A stretch of 64,000 bases of DNA from Plantago major. Lineage: Eukaryota > Streptophyta > Magnoliopsida > Lamiales > Plantaginaceae. Made by a program: the position numbers and the translations under genes. Positions 36,167 through 49,200 of the stretch are shown piece after piece; the first letter of the stretch is position 1; every line of letters starts with the position of its first letter. The stretch spans positions 59,841 through 123,840 of the forward strand of contig JAIFAC010000320.1 of the NCBI GenBank assembly GCA_026545765.1. The letters run 5' to 3'. A model generated the notes under the pieces. That model was given only the letters and a program-made list of their open reading frames with translations, did not search any database and was not told the DNA's origin.

Positions 36167-39100
36167 TCACCTTGCTCCAGCTCTAGCACTCATGGATATG
36201 TGATAATTACTACTTCTGTTTCCGTAAGATGAGTACACGCCGCCATACTGACTCGCTCGTTAGGATCAGCGGTTGCCCCAAGTCCCAACCTGCCAGTGCT
36301 AGTTGAACCGGGCTTTCGCTCCACACTTCCATCTGGTAGAGTCCCGGTATCTGGATCAACATTCAAGCTTGGAGGTGGTGGAATAGCAGCTCCACCTTTA
36401 CGGACAGGAGGCTCCCTCTCGTACTCATAATCATCATCCTCTTGCAAACCTGACGACTTCATGGGGCCTTCTGATGGGTTAACCTCTCTGATCTCTCTGA
36501 AAAACTTAGACACTCGATCGAGAATTTCTGATGGTGATACATTGAGGGTGGAATTGCCGTAGGGATATCAAGAGGACTTAGAGGTGAGTATGGGACTCCA
36601 CTTCCGATTTGCATTTTCCTAACCATGCCTGGAATAAGACCAGGTGGGAACAACGGGTACGGGGGTGGTTTTTCTCCGATTTTAACAACTGTAGGAGCCG
36701 GTTGTTGATTTATCTGTTGGACCGGAAGTACGGGCATGGACCCAGGAAACCCTATAGGAGGGACTGAAGTCGGGTGAAATTGCTGGGTTGGTACAGATGG
36801 GATCGGTGCAACTTGGTTATCTGGGTATTCTCGGTTGAGTACATTTGAAATGGCGCTATGATTGTGTTGGGGTGGCCCTGAGCAAGAAAACATTACAAGA
36901 TCAGGTAAAAACAATCTATTAGCTATGGGGGGAGAAAAAGACGAAGAAGATGCAGCCAAGGAGAGTAACTATTCAATATTCTATTAAGTGAAGTCTTTTG
37001 GAAAATACTTGCTTCCTAAACATTAAGCTGTTTTTTTCTTATTTGGTAGTAGTTCTCCACTTGAAATATCTGGCATTTAAAAAAATCAGTTGTTCCTAAA
37101 ATTATCATGTTTACAGACAGTTGTTCCTAAAATTACAGCTCAGAACATCAATCTTTCAAAATATCTGACCTCACTGATTGCTGTGAAGTAATCGATGATT
37201 TACAGTGAAAGAATGGTGGTGAAGTCGTAAAGCGGAGCATGTTTTCTAATCTTTAGGGAAAAATGGTCTTTCACAAGACTTGCTCTGCATATAAAACACT
37301 CTTTAGACAACAACGCAGGTGTAGTTGTTTAATGAGCAAAAGATGTTCTTTCACTCATAGTATATAGTTAAAATTGTCTCACAGTAGAAGGAATGGATTC
37401 AGGGAAGCTACCTGGGGCAATAGAAGGATCTCCTGTAACAGCAGACATGTCTCTGTGGGGTCCTGGAAACATATTTTGTGGCTGACCACTCATCATCTCA
37501 TGTTCAAGTGCACGGACAGTATCCTGATCATACACTTCCTTAGAAGCCCAAAACTGCACAATTTTTTGAAGGCGTGATTGGTTTTCCTCCTTATTATGTG
37601 GATTGTGATATATCCTCGCCAGCATAGACCCTAAGACAGGTTTAAATGCATGTGCCTCATTATCAAGCTCTTGAGGATTCATCCGCCTGCAAGCTGCATA
37701 TTTTGGGAAATCTCAAATAATATTTCTGAAACAAAACAACTATGAATTCTGCGAAATATAAGAGGGCTAAGCATTTATATGGTGAAATTTTTTATTTTTT
37801 GAGAAGAGACCCACCGATACATTTATCATTTTGGAGATCCAATGATTCAGGACATTGATTATTAACTCATCAAGCAAAAAAATTATACTTGTGAGACCAG
37901 CATTGCAATTGCAAAAATTTATCAGTCGCAATAAGCTACATCAATTGTAAAGAGGTTCTATAACAATATATCTTTCATGATTCTAATTTTATATTTCCGA
38001 ACTTAATATTTTTCAAACAATGAATTTACAGGGTATGCGAGCATATGCAAGTGGATAACAGAAGAAATCAGGTGGTGAGATCCCTCACTTGGATAAAGAA
38101 GATATCTTTCTATATATATGCAGGGGCGAAGCTATGCTTCACCCAGGTTCAGCCCCACCCAATTTTTCAAAAAAAAAAAAAAAATGTATGTCTTTTTTTC
38201 AGTTTTTTTTTTTTTCAAATTAGCCCTATGCAATATCGTAAGAAACAAATTATATAGGAAATGCCCTAGGTAGTTTTAAATTCTAGCTTTGCCCCTGTAT
38301 ATATGTATGCCTAGCTATCCGTTTGTGTAATTGTACATGAAAAGCAGAATACTATATAGTAAGAGTAACAAAAACAAAAATTGAGAGATGGTATAGCAGG
38401 GTCTCCAAAACGGAAAGGAGAGCAGAAAAAAGTTAAAATCTGGGAAGGGGGAACAATATATATTCAGGATTTACGGTACAACTTTATCCCTGGGATTACA
38501 ATTACTACAGCAGCACCCGGCCACTAACGATCGAGGCCCAACCTTTTGGACCAGCTCAGTAAATCATTGACTGAGCTCCAGATGTGTTTGACCCAATAGA
38601 CCAATCCATGTACATCCCAGGACACTTTATCCTCACTCGTACACACACTGAGAAACTTCACAATGGGTGACCCCATCCCAAGATTGAATCCCAACAAGAG
38701 AGGTGCCCCTTATTAGTATAAGTAGAGCATTTTAAGTGCATTTAAACTCTCTTGAACTTTCGGGCATTACAGTCACTAAATTACAATCAGCAAAGGAAAG
38801 GAAAATAAAGGAAAGGAAGGAAACTATAAAAGAATAAAGTGAAAAGATCGATGCAGAACTGCCTACAGATGCCAGCTAGGATAGTTCTACCAAGTCGCAA
38901 ACTGCATTCATCATATTGCTCTATAGTTAATTTAAGCTCATTCCATCTTCCAATACAACGCCCTGAATCCAACTCCAGGTGTTCTAGAATCTAGCATAAC
39001 CCCATTCCCTATAATGCTAGATTGTCTGCACTTACATTTCAAACAAGTTGCTATGTAATAATTTTTCCTCCACTGCTTATTAATTCAGGTAGAGAGCAGC

Positions 39101-41890
39101 TGCTGAATGTCTTCAGTTAGCAACTGTGGTTGTGGATTCGAAGCAACGAACTGCTTAAAAGGACGAATGACATGAATGATAGTGATTTCAGTTTGACTAA
39201 ATAATCCATTTAGTTATTGCACTCTCTATTATAACCTTACAACTTCAAAGGCATTTTCCTCCCCAACCCACTCAGGATGAAACACAGACGTAGGTAAATA
39301 ATAACTGCTCAAAAGGCAAAGATGAAACAGCTTTTCTCAGTAAGGAATCTATTACTCGTTTAAACAACCAGATGCAAAGATAAAGCCAAAAGTAATGCAG
39401 CTATGCGATTTGCACAGTATTATGCAATTTTCCACAATTTCAACTGACAACAGATAGAGAAGTTTACAGCTTTATGTAAGAAGAGCAAACCTGTCAAACA
39501 AAATGTCATTGGCAAGATAAACAATGTGCAGTTGTCTCTCAGAATCATCCAAGGAAAGCACTCTATCACGAAGTGCCTCAGCCATGGCTGGTACAAAAGG
39601 CAACCTTTGCATGAACCAAGTCTTTGCACTTTTTATTGACTCCTTTGTACCACTGAGACTGTTGAGAACGCCATTGAGCTCCATCTCAACGTCAGAAGGA
39701 AGTGGTCTGGTTAGACCTCTAAACCTGTATGGTTGATCGAATTCAGGACGGCCATGGCCAACAAAAGACTGAGGGTGATGGGGAGGCTGCTGTTCATAAA
39801 ACGGCAGGAAAGGAGGTTGTTGTAAGTGGCTGGAACCCCCACCACCACCAGCATTAATTGGCCCCGGACTCATCATGGGGTTAGCAGGATGCATTCCTGA
39901 CATTGCAGATGGGAAAGGAGATCCAAAAGGACCGCCTAGAGGTCTACTTCCAATCCAAAGCTTATATCTGTAGTAATTATGACCTTCACCACCAAATAAG
40001 AAACTATAAGCTGGATTATCTTGCTCCCTTTCACGGACCACAGCTTCGAATTCTGGCCCGTTCTTCACAGCATACTCAACCAACTTATCAATTCTTTTTT
40101 GTAGTTCGGGATCAGCAGGAGGTAGAGCAGGTGGTGGTGCAGAATCATACGGATTATGAAAAGGTGATGGAACAAGATGTTGAGGCACGTGTGGTGGGAA
40201 AGATTGTGAAGATTGGGGATGAAGATGGGAGTGGGGAGGTGGATGAGGATAGAGTTGTTGCTGCATTGGACGCGGGTAAGGGTACTGTTGATGAGAAGGA
40301 TGCGGAGCCATAAATGGAGGGCCATGGACGGGTGGAAATTGCTGATGTTGCGGATGGAACCCATACTGCTGCTGCTGTTGCCCATAAGGCATAGCAGCAC
40401 CATATTCGTGAGGTGGCCGGTCCATCACAACCACAAAAACAAGCACTTCTATGCAGCAATTAAGATATCTGTAATGAAAGTCAGATAAAATAAATAACTA
40501 TTCAGTGTGTATATGAACAGTCACTATTTTAAGTAATTTGCTACAGTGATTATTATGGGCCACATCATACATGTAGGTAGGGAACCAAAGTGGAGCAAGA
40601 GAAGTGATTATAAAGGAAAAGGATGTCCAATTCACAAGCTCAGATCCATTATGCACACTGCATCATGAGACATCACCAAAAGACATAACCTGACTTTCAC
40701 AGAAGAAATTAAGCCCAAGGAAAGATCTTGATTTCTTCAAATAAAATAGTGGTTTCATCTACTACGGATCTTACTTCTTTCCTTCAGTTCAATTGGGCTC
40801 TTCCACAGCAAACCGTCCTAGTCTTTCAACTAAATGAATATTCCAAGTTTTGACTCACATAGGGGGAATAACAAACATAAATGCAAGAATACAAGATGGA
40901 TTCGTCAATACCAGGTTCAGCAAGCTGGTAAAACCGTAACACGTATACGCAAAGGCACAAATACATCTATGTGCACAATCGTACATAATAAAGTAAAATA
41001 AACTATTACTTAAGCTACAGGGAAGTAAATAGAAGTACATATCTCAAAATTACATTTTAAATTTGAAAGCTACCATGAATAGTTTCCAGTAAGAGAAATC
41101 TACTGAATCAGGTTCAATTGGTAATCCATTTGAGAAATGCAGGACGTGTAGCTTCTCTATCCTAGATCTAAGCTAATCAATGCCTTCCTAACACCAGCTA
41201 AATCACAAAAAAAAAAAAAAAAAAAACAACAACAACAATGATTTGTATGATGTAGCTAAATTTTTCTTTCATGAAACACTGATATACCCGGAACAGCTCA
41301 CTACGCATGACATTAGTCAGTTTACCTGAAACTCCTATAGACACTATACCAGCCATATTGGTTAAATTACATCATTTGCAACAAAATCTCTAGTATTTGC
41401 TCAAAAGGAACTGATTTTCAGACTTCCGGCATCCGTAAAGAACCAGCAGCCGTGTGCTTCACAGCTAGGCGAAGTCGGAGTTATCGACATAACATATAAC
41501 CTCAAACCTCAGTAATTAATCCATACTCTTAAACGTGACGCATACAAAATTGTCAAGATAATTAGAATAGTGACAATTAATCTGGACTGAATCAAGCAAC
41601 GAAAACATAATCGCTATAGACATAGATTTCAACTGAATCAAACAAGTCGAAACATAATAGCTACAGCTGCGACACTAGATTTGAAGTCTTTTAAACCCTA
41701 GATAATTAATTATATGCAGAACTTAAATAAATATGCTTAAAGCGCATCAATCACCTTTGAGAAGCTCGACTGTGAGGAAGAAATCTCGGAGTGTTACTGT
41801 GAATTCGCTAGATAACTGGTAATGAAGAAGGGGAGTACAGATACAGGTATAAACATTGGGAGAGAGCTGATAAGAGAAAAATAGGCATAA
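36167..41890 (-). CDS. CHERP: SURP and CID domain protein, CHERP-like splicing-associated factor
   Basis: Coding exons on the minus strand are 40425-39491, 37693-37412 and 36887-36167. A 5' UTR exon (about 41890-41755) is joined across a 1.3-kb intron to 40468. Exon 1 encodes a Gln/His/Pro-rich start, a SURP domain (residues about 106-157, with [18 protein letters not shown] and YSFLF...YYRYKLW) and the first half of a CID (residues about 241-311). Exon 2 completes the CID ([20 protein letters not shown]). Exon 3 is Pro-rich, then acidic, and ends in [29 protein letters not shown] and [10 protein letters not shown]. In animals the homologue is a nuclear U2-associated splicing factor; a similar role here is inferred. 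The frame breaks once at the start of exon 2 and twice in exon 3 (about 36538 and 36251-36256); at 36251-36256 restoring CTG for CG on the coding strand would recover the conserved tail. Confidence 0.85.
38121..38297. mobile_element. hAT MITE in an intron of the CHERP-like gene
   Basis: 177 bp. It begins CAGGGGCGAAGCTA and ends TAGCTTTGCCCCTG, so the ends are inverted. It is flanked by the 8-bp duplication TATATATG (38113-38120 and 38298-38305). CAGGGGC ends and an 8-bp duplication are hAT signatures. The interior includes A and T homopolymers. Confidence 0.92.
38480..38771 (-). repeat. Possible small LTR (TRIM-like) with 5S-like box, intronic
   Basis: On the minus strand a segment starts TGTAATGCCCGAAAG at 38771. 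About 90 bp later it contains GGGATGGGGTCACCCA and then GAAGTTTCTCAGTGTG. This resembles the 3' part of plant 5S rRNA (GGATGGGTGACC...GGGAAGTCCTCGTGT), which Cassandra TRIM elements carry inside their LTRs. The rest of the 5S sequence is not recognisable and no target duplication was found. Confidence 0.35.
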
Positions 41891-42133
41891 ACGAGCTCAA
41901 AAAGCCTGTGCACCTTATTAATGTTGGGCATTTGTGTAAAATGTAAATTGAAGATTTTATCGTTATTACACCACTTTATAATTTCAACTAAGACTTCGTC
42001 CAAGAGATGCCACAGCATATTTAATTTTAAATTCTATGTGTATGGAAGATGGTATAATTTGATTGGAAAACATGTAATAAATGTATTGTGGGGTGAAAAA
42101 AGGAAAAAAAATCATCAAGACACTAAGAATTAC

Positions 42134-42340
42134 ATATTTTTTAGGATGGTATCTGTTGGATGGCCTTCTTCGTCTAATACTAAGACCTTGAGGCCTTTCT
42201 TGTTGTTGACTCTGGAAAATGCCACTAGGGCTGGCCATGACTGAAAACTGGCTTCAGAAGATAAAGGCCGACGTGTGCCAATGACTATCCTGACTCTTGT
42301 TTATCATTGCATAGGAAACAGAGATAGGGAACATAGAAAA
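42134..42340 (-). pseudogene. Helitron helicase (PIF1-like) C-terminal remnant
   Basis: On the minus strand the sequence reads SYAMINKSQ, then LYLLKPVFSHGQ, then VAFSRVNNKKGLKVLVLDEE and a stop near 42134. This is the conserved end of the PIF1-like helicase of plant Helitrons (family pattern YAMTINKSQGQ...SHGQLYVA.SRV). A frame shift lies just after SHGQ. The Rep domain and upstream helicase are absent. The LTR at 42348-43704 appears to have interrupted it. Confidence 0.8.
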
Positions 42341-42347
42341 CACATAG

Positions 42348-43704
42348 TGAAGTAGAAAGTTGCCCCGAGTGTTGTTCTCAAGGATTTAACTAGGCTTGGT
42401 TCGCAAAAGCAAGATCAATTAGTCGGCCGGAATGCAAGAATGAGTTAGTTTTTTGTTTCAAAGCAAAAGTCTTTTCAACTCGTAAGGTAAACTCTACCAC
42501 TTAACACGCTAGAATGCCCCTAGATGCATCCAATAAAAGACCACACACTATCTCTCCTAAAGGAGACATGGATCGGTGGTAAATTCAAGGTCAAGTTAGC
42601 TAAGGGATACTAGCATATGCGACATATTAAGGAGAAATCATTTTCAATTAATGTGGTGGAGTCGATTCCACCCATTCAAGCGTCTACGGATCTAATGGGT
42701 TAACAATCAAATTCAACATTGGGGTGTGAATCCTCCTAGAATATTTGGTGTTGGTATTCGATCACACACCGCCACATAACACGGTAGACTAATCCGCAAA
42801 GATCACCCACAATGACATTTTGCAACTACACAAACGTAAACCCTAGGCTAGCAATCCCGAAATTCTACTACCGACCCATTGAACGATTAGCTATGCGATC
42901 CACTCATGTTCCACTTCACCAATCAACGAATACCAAATTGTCACAGATTCTGTTCCATGGACAAAAGCTTCAATTCAATTACGTATTGTGTAGGAATCAA
43001 GATTCAAACTCCACTCAAATGTGTTTCAATAATCGTCCAATAGTGAATACAATTGTTCATATGAATTTAGGATTCTTGAGAGTGGGAGGAAGAAAATTAC
43101 AAAAAGGGGGAAAAATATTTCCAGCAAACAGGATTTTATCTCTCTCAATGGTGTCGGGCGATCGCCTGGCCCATTATGGGTGACGACGCACAAATGTCTG
43201 CTCGCTTATGGCATTGTACAGTGCACCGGTCGATCGCCTGGGCCATGCTGATGACTTCCTAGCCCTTTTTGGGGCTCAAAACGTCTGAATTTGCTTACGG
43301 TCTCTCACGAAAGTTGTAGATCTTGGTGTTTTCTATACGTGGCCGTAAATATCAAGTCAATAGGACATCATATAAATAAGTTATGGTCAAAATGGCTAGA
43401 CAACTCCAATGTAGTTCCATTTTCACTTAAAACGACTCTAAAAATTTCATCTGAAATCCGAATCCACTTCTGTTTTGACCGACACACTCCTCTTTACGCC
43501 ATCTTTGAGACCTTGCAACTTTCCATTTTCCGGTAATGCATTAAAATGCACTATTTAGATCTCATTTCTTCACGAAATAACCTAATACAAGAAAACAAGA
43601 CGAAAACACAATAAATTACACAAAAATATATACAAAACACAGCTAAAGGTTAGCAAAAAGACAATAAAAGGAACCAAGTGAGGTGTCCTAAAAAGGCCCC
43701 ATCA
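42348..43704 (-). mobile_element. LTR, gypsy type, minus strand (probably solo)
   Basis: On the minus strand it begins TGATGGGGCC at 43704. It shares general style with the gypsy LTR at 18253-19125: a GC-rich patch around 43140-43250 with GATCGCCTGG twice. No internal region adjoins it. The distal end lies near 42348-42363, where the Helitron coding match stops. No target duplication could be matched, so it may be truncated. Confidence 0.5.
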
Positions 43705-43794
43705 TCTGCCATTGTTTGAAAATTATGGCGTACAAGGAACTGAAGAAGAAGTGACAAGCAAAAATTTGGGAGAGATCAACACCACCACCCCTTA

Positions 43795-43797
43795 ACC
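43795..43797. repeat. 3-bp target duplication ACC, left copy
   Basis: Matches ACC at 51705-51707. Three-bp duplications are typical of CACTA elements. Confidence 0.8.
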
Positions 43798-43819
43798 CAC
43801 TACAAAAAATACACTGTTT

Positions 43820-44340
43820 AGCGGCGGATAAATCCGCTCATAAGCGATCCGTCAGCCCAATCGGGCCGACGGATCGGCGACGATAGTAATTCCGCCTTTC
43901 CACCGGGCTTCGACGACGGATAGATAATCCGTCATTCAATTCAACATGGATTGGACGGATTAATATATTTGACTTTTTATTTTATTTTTTAAATCGATTA
44001 TCATGCACGGATAGAATCTATCCATCGCCAAATATAACGACGGATAGAGTCTATCCGTCGTCCCATCTAGCGATTATTGGGTGACGGATAGAAATTATCC
44101 GTCGCCAATATAACGACGGATAGATTCTATCCGTCGTTATTATCGAATCTATCCGTCGTTATTATTGGAATTAGTGAAACCGAATTTCAATTTCATTAAT
44201 TCCGCTACTATTTATTCCACATCGTTAATCCGTGACTATTTATTTCCGTCCGTTAATCCGCTACTAATTCCGCTACTATTAATCCGTCACTATTTATTCC
44301 GCCACTATCTATCCGCTACTATTTATTTCATATTAATCCA
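43820..44340. repeat. CACTA left subterminal repeat zone
   Basis: At least eight direct and inverted copies of a ~10-bp motif (GACGGATAGA or its inverse, ending ATCCGTCG), often paired as hairpins. A pyrimidine-rich series of ATTCCGCTACTATTTATT units follows at 44195-44330. Confidence 0.85.
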
Positions 44341-45474
44341 TGTTTTTCGTAGTTCACCTATTTAATCAATATAATGTTCGATAATAAATCAATAATACGG
44401 AAAATGTTTCAATAAATGATAAATAATATAAAGTAATATCCGAGTGTGAGAAATTATCCAACAAGTGTAAATATAATAAATCCGAACGTATATACATAAC
44501 TAGCTACCAGACGGGGGTCAATCCGGACATGAATCGCTTCCATCTCAGAATCAAGGCACTCGCTCTCCTCCCTTCGTTTTCTATCACGGCGCCCATCTCG
44601 CCCCTTTGTTCCTCCATCTCTCGAGTTAGCGAGCAACTGCTCCTGACTGATCGCACTATTTCCGAGACGGTCTTGTGTGTAAACGGACGCCCAGATCGCT
44701 AGATGATGATGAGGAGCACCGGACTAGCCAAGCTCAAACCGAGCTCCAGTCTATATATTCGTCCTTTATCGTCCGTTTGTCGACTTAGGAAGAAGTTGTC
44801 AACTTGTTCATTGACAACATATCACCGCCTCGCCCTCCCCCGCCACCGAAAGCATCAACCTCACCAAATCGTAAATAAATATATCATGATCGCCATCGCT
44901 TTCAAAAATAACTTGTAATAGTGTACAAATATGAAATTTAAGCAACATAAACATACATATAGACGAGGCTCGGCAATGGTCCATACCCTTTTCCTTCCAG
45001 CCTTCTTGAAGATGTCATACTGATGTGACCTCCCCGATGATCGAACAACATATATAGTCAACAATTTATCATCTCACAATTAAGTAATCAGAGACAATAC
45101 ATACATGTAATGCTAGATTGAAAAAAACATATATATACATACCGATTGGTAATAATCAGCGATGAGATCGCCTCCCAAGGTGGTGAACGACCTCCCCGCC
45201 AGACGATCGAGACGCCCTGCTATGTCTCATGATGTAGCAATGTCTCGACATCGCCTGGCGCCAAGAGGCATCCCAAAGGGCCTCCTCGCATCAACCTGTG
45301 GAGTCATCCACCCGATCCCGAATGGCCTTCCAAGTGTACTATATCCTTGATAGCTTTAGATCCCATACCTCGTAAACACGCCAGACCGTGGATCAACCCG
45401 GGAATGAAGTACTCCTTCTACATTCCCAATTTCATACAACATCCAAAGTCAATACATATATAACGTCACCATGT

Positions 45475-45785
45475 TACATCAATTTAATAAGATACAACAA
45501 CATCACAGATATGGTGACTAACATATCACCCCAACAAAGTGGCTAACATACCACCCAAACAAAGTGGCTAACATACCACTCACATTGTCCTAAATTTTAC
45601 TAACACAATGGTGACTAACATATCACCCAAACAAAGTGGCTAACATACCACTCACATATAGTGGCTAACATACCACTTACATTGTCCTAAATTTTACTAA
45701 CACAATGGTGACTAACATATCACCCAAATAAAGTGGTTAACATACCACTCACATACATTGGCTAACATACCACTCATATTAAAAC
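45475..45785. repeat. Minisatellite inside the CACTA element
   Basis: About 12 copies of a 20-25-bp unit built on GTGGCTAACATACCACT. They are arranged in a higher-order repeat of about 115 bp that also includes TTGTCCTAAATTTTACTAAC. Non-coding; possibly intronic to an element gene. Confidence 0.85.
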
Positions 45786-46479
45786 GATTATAATTACAAA
45801 CAAACGAATGTCATATTTTAACTTACCCTCAGCTCATCAATATACTCGGCCCTCATGCGGTCCGAGATGTGAAACCAACACTCACCACCCTGCCTCGGTG
45901 GCTCTCTCCTGCTCCTGAAGATGTCACCTAGTTTGTTGTGGACCTCCCGAGGCCATAAACTGTTGTCAATGTATAAGATACAAGAAACAAATATATATTA
46001 CTTTAGTACAACAATTTATACTTGTCAACTATCATAAGTTATGTTTTACATATTTAAGAATAATGTATAATACTTACTTGGCAGGACCAAAGAAAATCAC
46101 AGCAAGCTGCTCCACGTTGGGATGATGTGGATCGAATATGAGGTAGGGACAATCGCCATGGTCGCCCTCCAGATGTGTTCAGGCTGACTGGTAGAGCCTG
46201 ATCGCCTTTTTCCTCACGGGGGTCTCAGAATTGAGACTCCGCCTCGACTACTGAGCCCTCCCCGACCTGCCCCGACCAACACTATCATGCGGTCAGTGTG
46301 TGTGTGGGGGATAAAGCGTCTCTCTGTCATGCATCTCGCAAAAATATGTAACAAATACAATAAAATGTGTTAGTACCAGTTATAATACAAAACAAATTAT
46401 AATAACACATATAATTACTCAAGTGTTATCAACTACTAACTAGTTATAATACACATAATATACCGTTATCGCCGTCCTC

Positions 46480-47788
46480 TAAGTCTACATATTGGTCCTC
46501 GTGCAGATAAAACAACTCATCATCTGCTTCTATGGGATCTTCTGCTTGTTTATCGACATCCTCTTGTTGGTACGAGTTGGTAATCGAGTCGCCTTTCTCA
46601 ATGTACTCCACTTTCGAAAGCACCTAATAGGTACCGCAACTAACCATTCCGCCGCCTTTATCGCTTTCCGCTGATATTCAAGAAACACCACTGTCGTGCT
46701 TCGAGTCGCGTAATAAATGGTTTATACTTGGTTCGCACTCTTCTTTGGTTCACATCAACCATTTCACACCGCCGCTCTTCCTCGTACTTCCGGATTAGGA
46801 TCATACCACTCAACATCAAACAAGAAGGTTCGCTTCAATGGCAAGTCAAATATTCAATCCTCACTATTCGCTTTAGCTTGCCGGAAATCAAACAAAGCAA
46901 TTTCCATAATCTTCGCACCTTAACACACACCCCGTAGTTGTTGTCGCCATGGCGTGTTACATTCAAATATGTGGAACCTAAGGCCATCGACTATATAACT
47001 GGAATGTGTACTTTTGAACGGCCTTCATGAGAGCCTTTAAGTATATGCACGACGTTGTTAATAGGATTCCTACATACTCGAACCAACTGGAAATTCAGAG
47101 AATTTTTAGTCAAGTACTTCCTCCATATCCGAGGATTTTCTTCCAAACAACGCTTTTTGAAAAAACTGCAAACATTGATTCGATGATAAGTCTATAATTG
47201 AAGTAGAGACTTACAGAGCTATATTAAAATTTAAAGAAAGTGTTGCTCACCTCGCAAATAGTATCATATACTGGTCAACCTCAAAGACAATTCGTGAGGA
47301 CATAATATCGAGCCGCTTTCAACTCTTTATCCGTAAGATATTCTTTCTTAGTCGCACTAAGAGGTCCACCGATACCAAGACAGATAGGAAAATCATCATC
47401 CGCTTGAACTTCAATGTGTCTGCTTCAAGCCGCCTTGATGTCTTCGTAGGGACGGTTCATCAAAGTAATAAGAGCGTATGTTGCGCTTCCTCTCGAATGT
47501 AGGCATTGGCAATCGAACCTTCAGTTTACCTTTGTTGTCGACATACTTCTTCAATTTCCCAAGTACCTCTCGAATGGATACATCCATCGACATCAACGTC
47601 CAGCAAGTCTCGCTCATGTGGAAGGTGAACCGCAAGTGCTCCATAGAATCAAACCACCAAAGGAAAGATACGCCGAGCTTGCATAGAATCAATGGTATGT
47701 TCCTTTCAAGATTTTCCAACACTTTATCATGAACCACCCTTGTGCCTAAATTTTTGAAAAATAAGCTCAACACTTGATAGCAATTCAT
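46480..47788 (-). pseudogene. CACTA transposase C-terminal part, DUF4218 and tail
   Basis: A DUF4218-like block is visible on the minus strand: NIPLILCKLGVSFLWWFDSM, then EHLRFTFHM, then EVLGKLKKYVDNKGKL (47788-47411). This domain follows TNP2 in plant CACTA transposases. Further down, to about 46480, an acidic tail (EDPIEADDELFYLHEDQY) resembles the end of the DUF4216 region. Frames shift repeatedly, and the conserved middle linking the two parts is poor. Confidence 0.65.
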
Positions 47789-48137
47789 ACATGTTTCGTA
47801 GTACCTCGAATGCTACCGGATAAGCTCTCCATGAACACATGACATACCGTGGCTCTTCATCCCATAAACCTTTGTCTTCTTCAAATCCACACACTTTCTA
47901 AATTTGAGGCGAATTATCCGGGAAACTCAATGCCCTCACCCAATCAAACAAAATTGACCTAGATGCGCTGTCAATTGTGTAGCACGCTTCGCCACTTACC
48001 ATTCTCATCCTTGTTTGTCAACTCAGCCTTTTACCACGAGACAACTCCTCAGACTTCAGATTGTCTTTGTTTTCCCTCAATGTTGTAAAGTGTATTGAAT
48101 AAGTTCTCGAACACGTTCTTCTCAATGTGCATGAAAT

Positions 48138-49200
48138 CTAAGTTGTGACGGATAAGAAGCTACTCCAATAAGGCAAGTCCCAGAAGATGCTTCTCTTCCT
48201 CCAACCACAATTTTTACCAATTTTCTCGTTATGCTTCATCCACCCAAGTTCAGTCACCTTCATAAGACCCAACCTATCAATCTCCGCAAGAATTTGTACA
48301 CCAGTAAGTCTTCTCGGGGATTTTTTGTTGACGACTTTATTTTTCAAGAATTGATCCTTGTTCTTCCTGAACGAATGGTCACTTTCTAGCAACCTACGAT
48401 GACAATCAAACCAACAAAATTTTCCACTACCCTTCAGTCTAAATGCATCAGTATCCTCCAGGCAATGTGGACATGCATATTTCCCTGCGGTTTTCCTTCC
48501 AGATAGCATGGAGTACGCAGGAAAGTCACTCACGGTCCAAAGAAGAGATGCTCTCAAGGTGAAGTTCTTTTTTGTCGACACATCATATGCAGGGATACCA
48601 TCCGTCCACAACTCGATCAGCTCCTTGATTAGGGGTTGCAAGAAAACATCCAACGTCACCGTGATCTTTCGCCCAGCACCAACGCAATGAACATGAATGG
48701 CTCCTTCATGCACTCACCGGGGAGGTTGTACGTGTGAGCATAATCGCCAACAAGAGTATTTTCATTCACTCCTAACAAGTTAAAACCATCCGCATAAAGT
48801 CCCAATCAGACATTTCTAGATTTGGCAAACTCGATATGTCTTGTCAAACGATTTCCATGCGGGTGAGTCTGCTGGATGGTCCATTCTACCATCTTCTGCA
48901 TTATCCGAGATTACTCGCTCCTTGTGCCACTGCATTTTATCCGCAGAAGCACTTGAAGCATACAATCTTTTGAAACGAGGTGCTAGAGGGAAGTACCACA
49001 TTTTCTTATGTGGGACATTTTTCTTCCAGTTTCTTTGCACTCTCCTTGTAACGCTTTATACCGCTCCTTACCACGTAACTTGCATTGTATTAGATCCGCA
49101 TCCTCCTCCCAATAGATCATGCACATTTTGACAATGCCTATGGTTACCACAGCAACCCTAAACCTCGATCTTTTTCTTCGGTAAAAGTTGGTGGAACTAG
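48138..49200 (-). pseudogene. CACTA TNP2 transposase core
   Basis: The minus-strand 49040-48816 piece has LAPRFKRLYASSASADKMQW and HPADSPAWKSFDKTY. The 48713-48138 piece has VFLQPLIKELIELWTDGI, FTLRASLLWTVSDFPAYSML and CPHCLEDTDAFRLKGSGKFC. These are the conserved TNP2 family (transposase_21) blocks in the right order. A gap with frame shifts at 48816-48713 replaces the usual LASDGFNPFG segment, of which only a GWF...LGVNE trace remains. Confidence 0.85.

Noticed and set aside
39903-40488. Long + strand frames opposite the CHERP-like exon 1
   Set aside because: Antisense shadows of a low-complexity Gln/His/Pro coding exon.
41201-41240. A-rich tract with CAA repeats in the CHERP-like 5' UTR intron as a retroposon tail
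   Set aside because: No element body found on either side.
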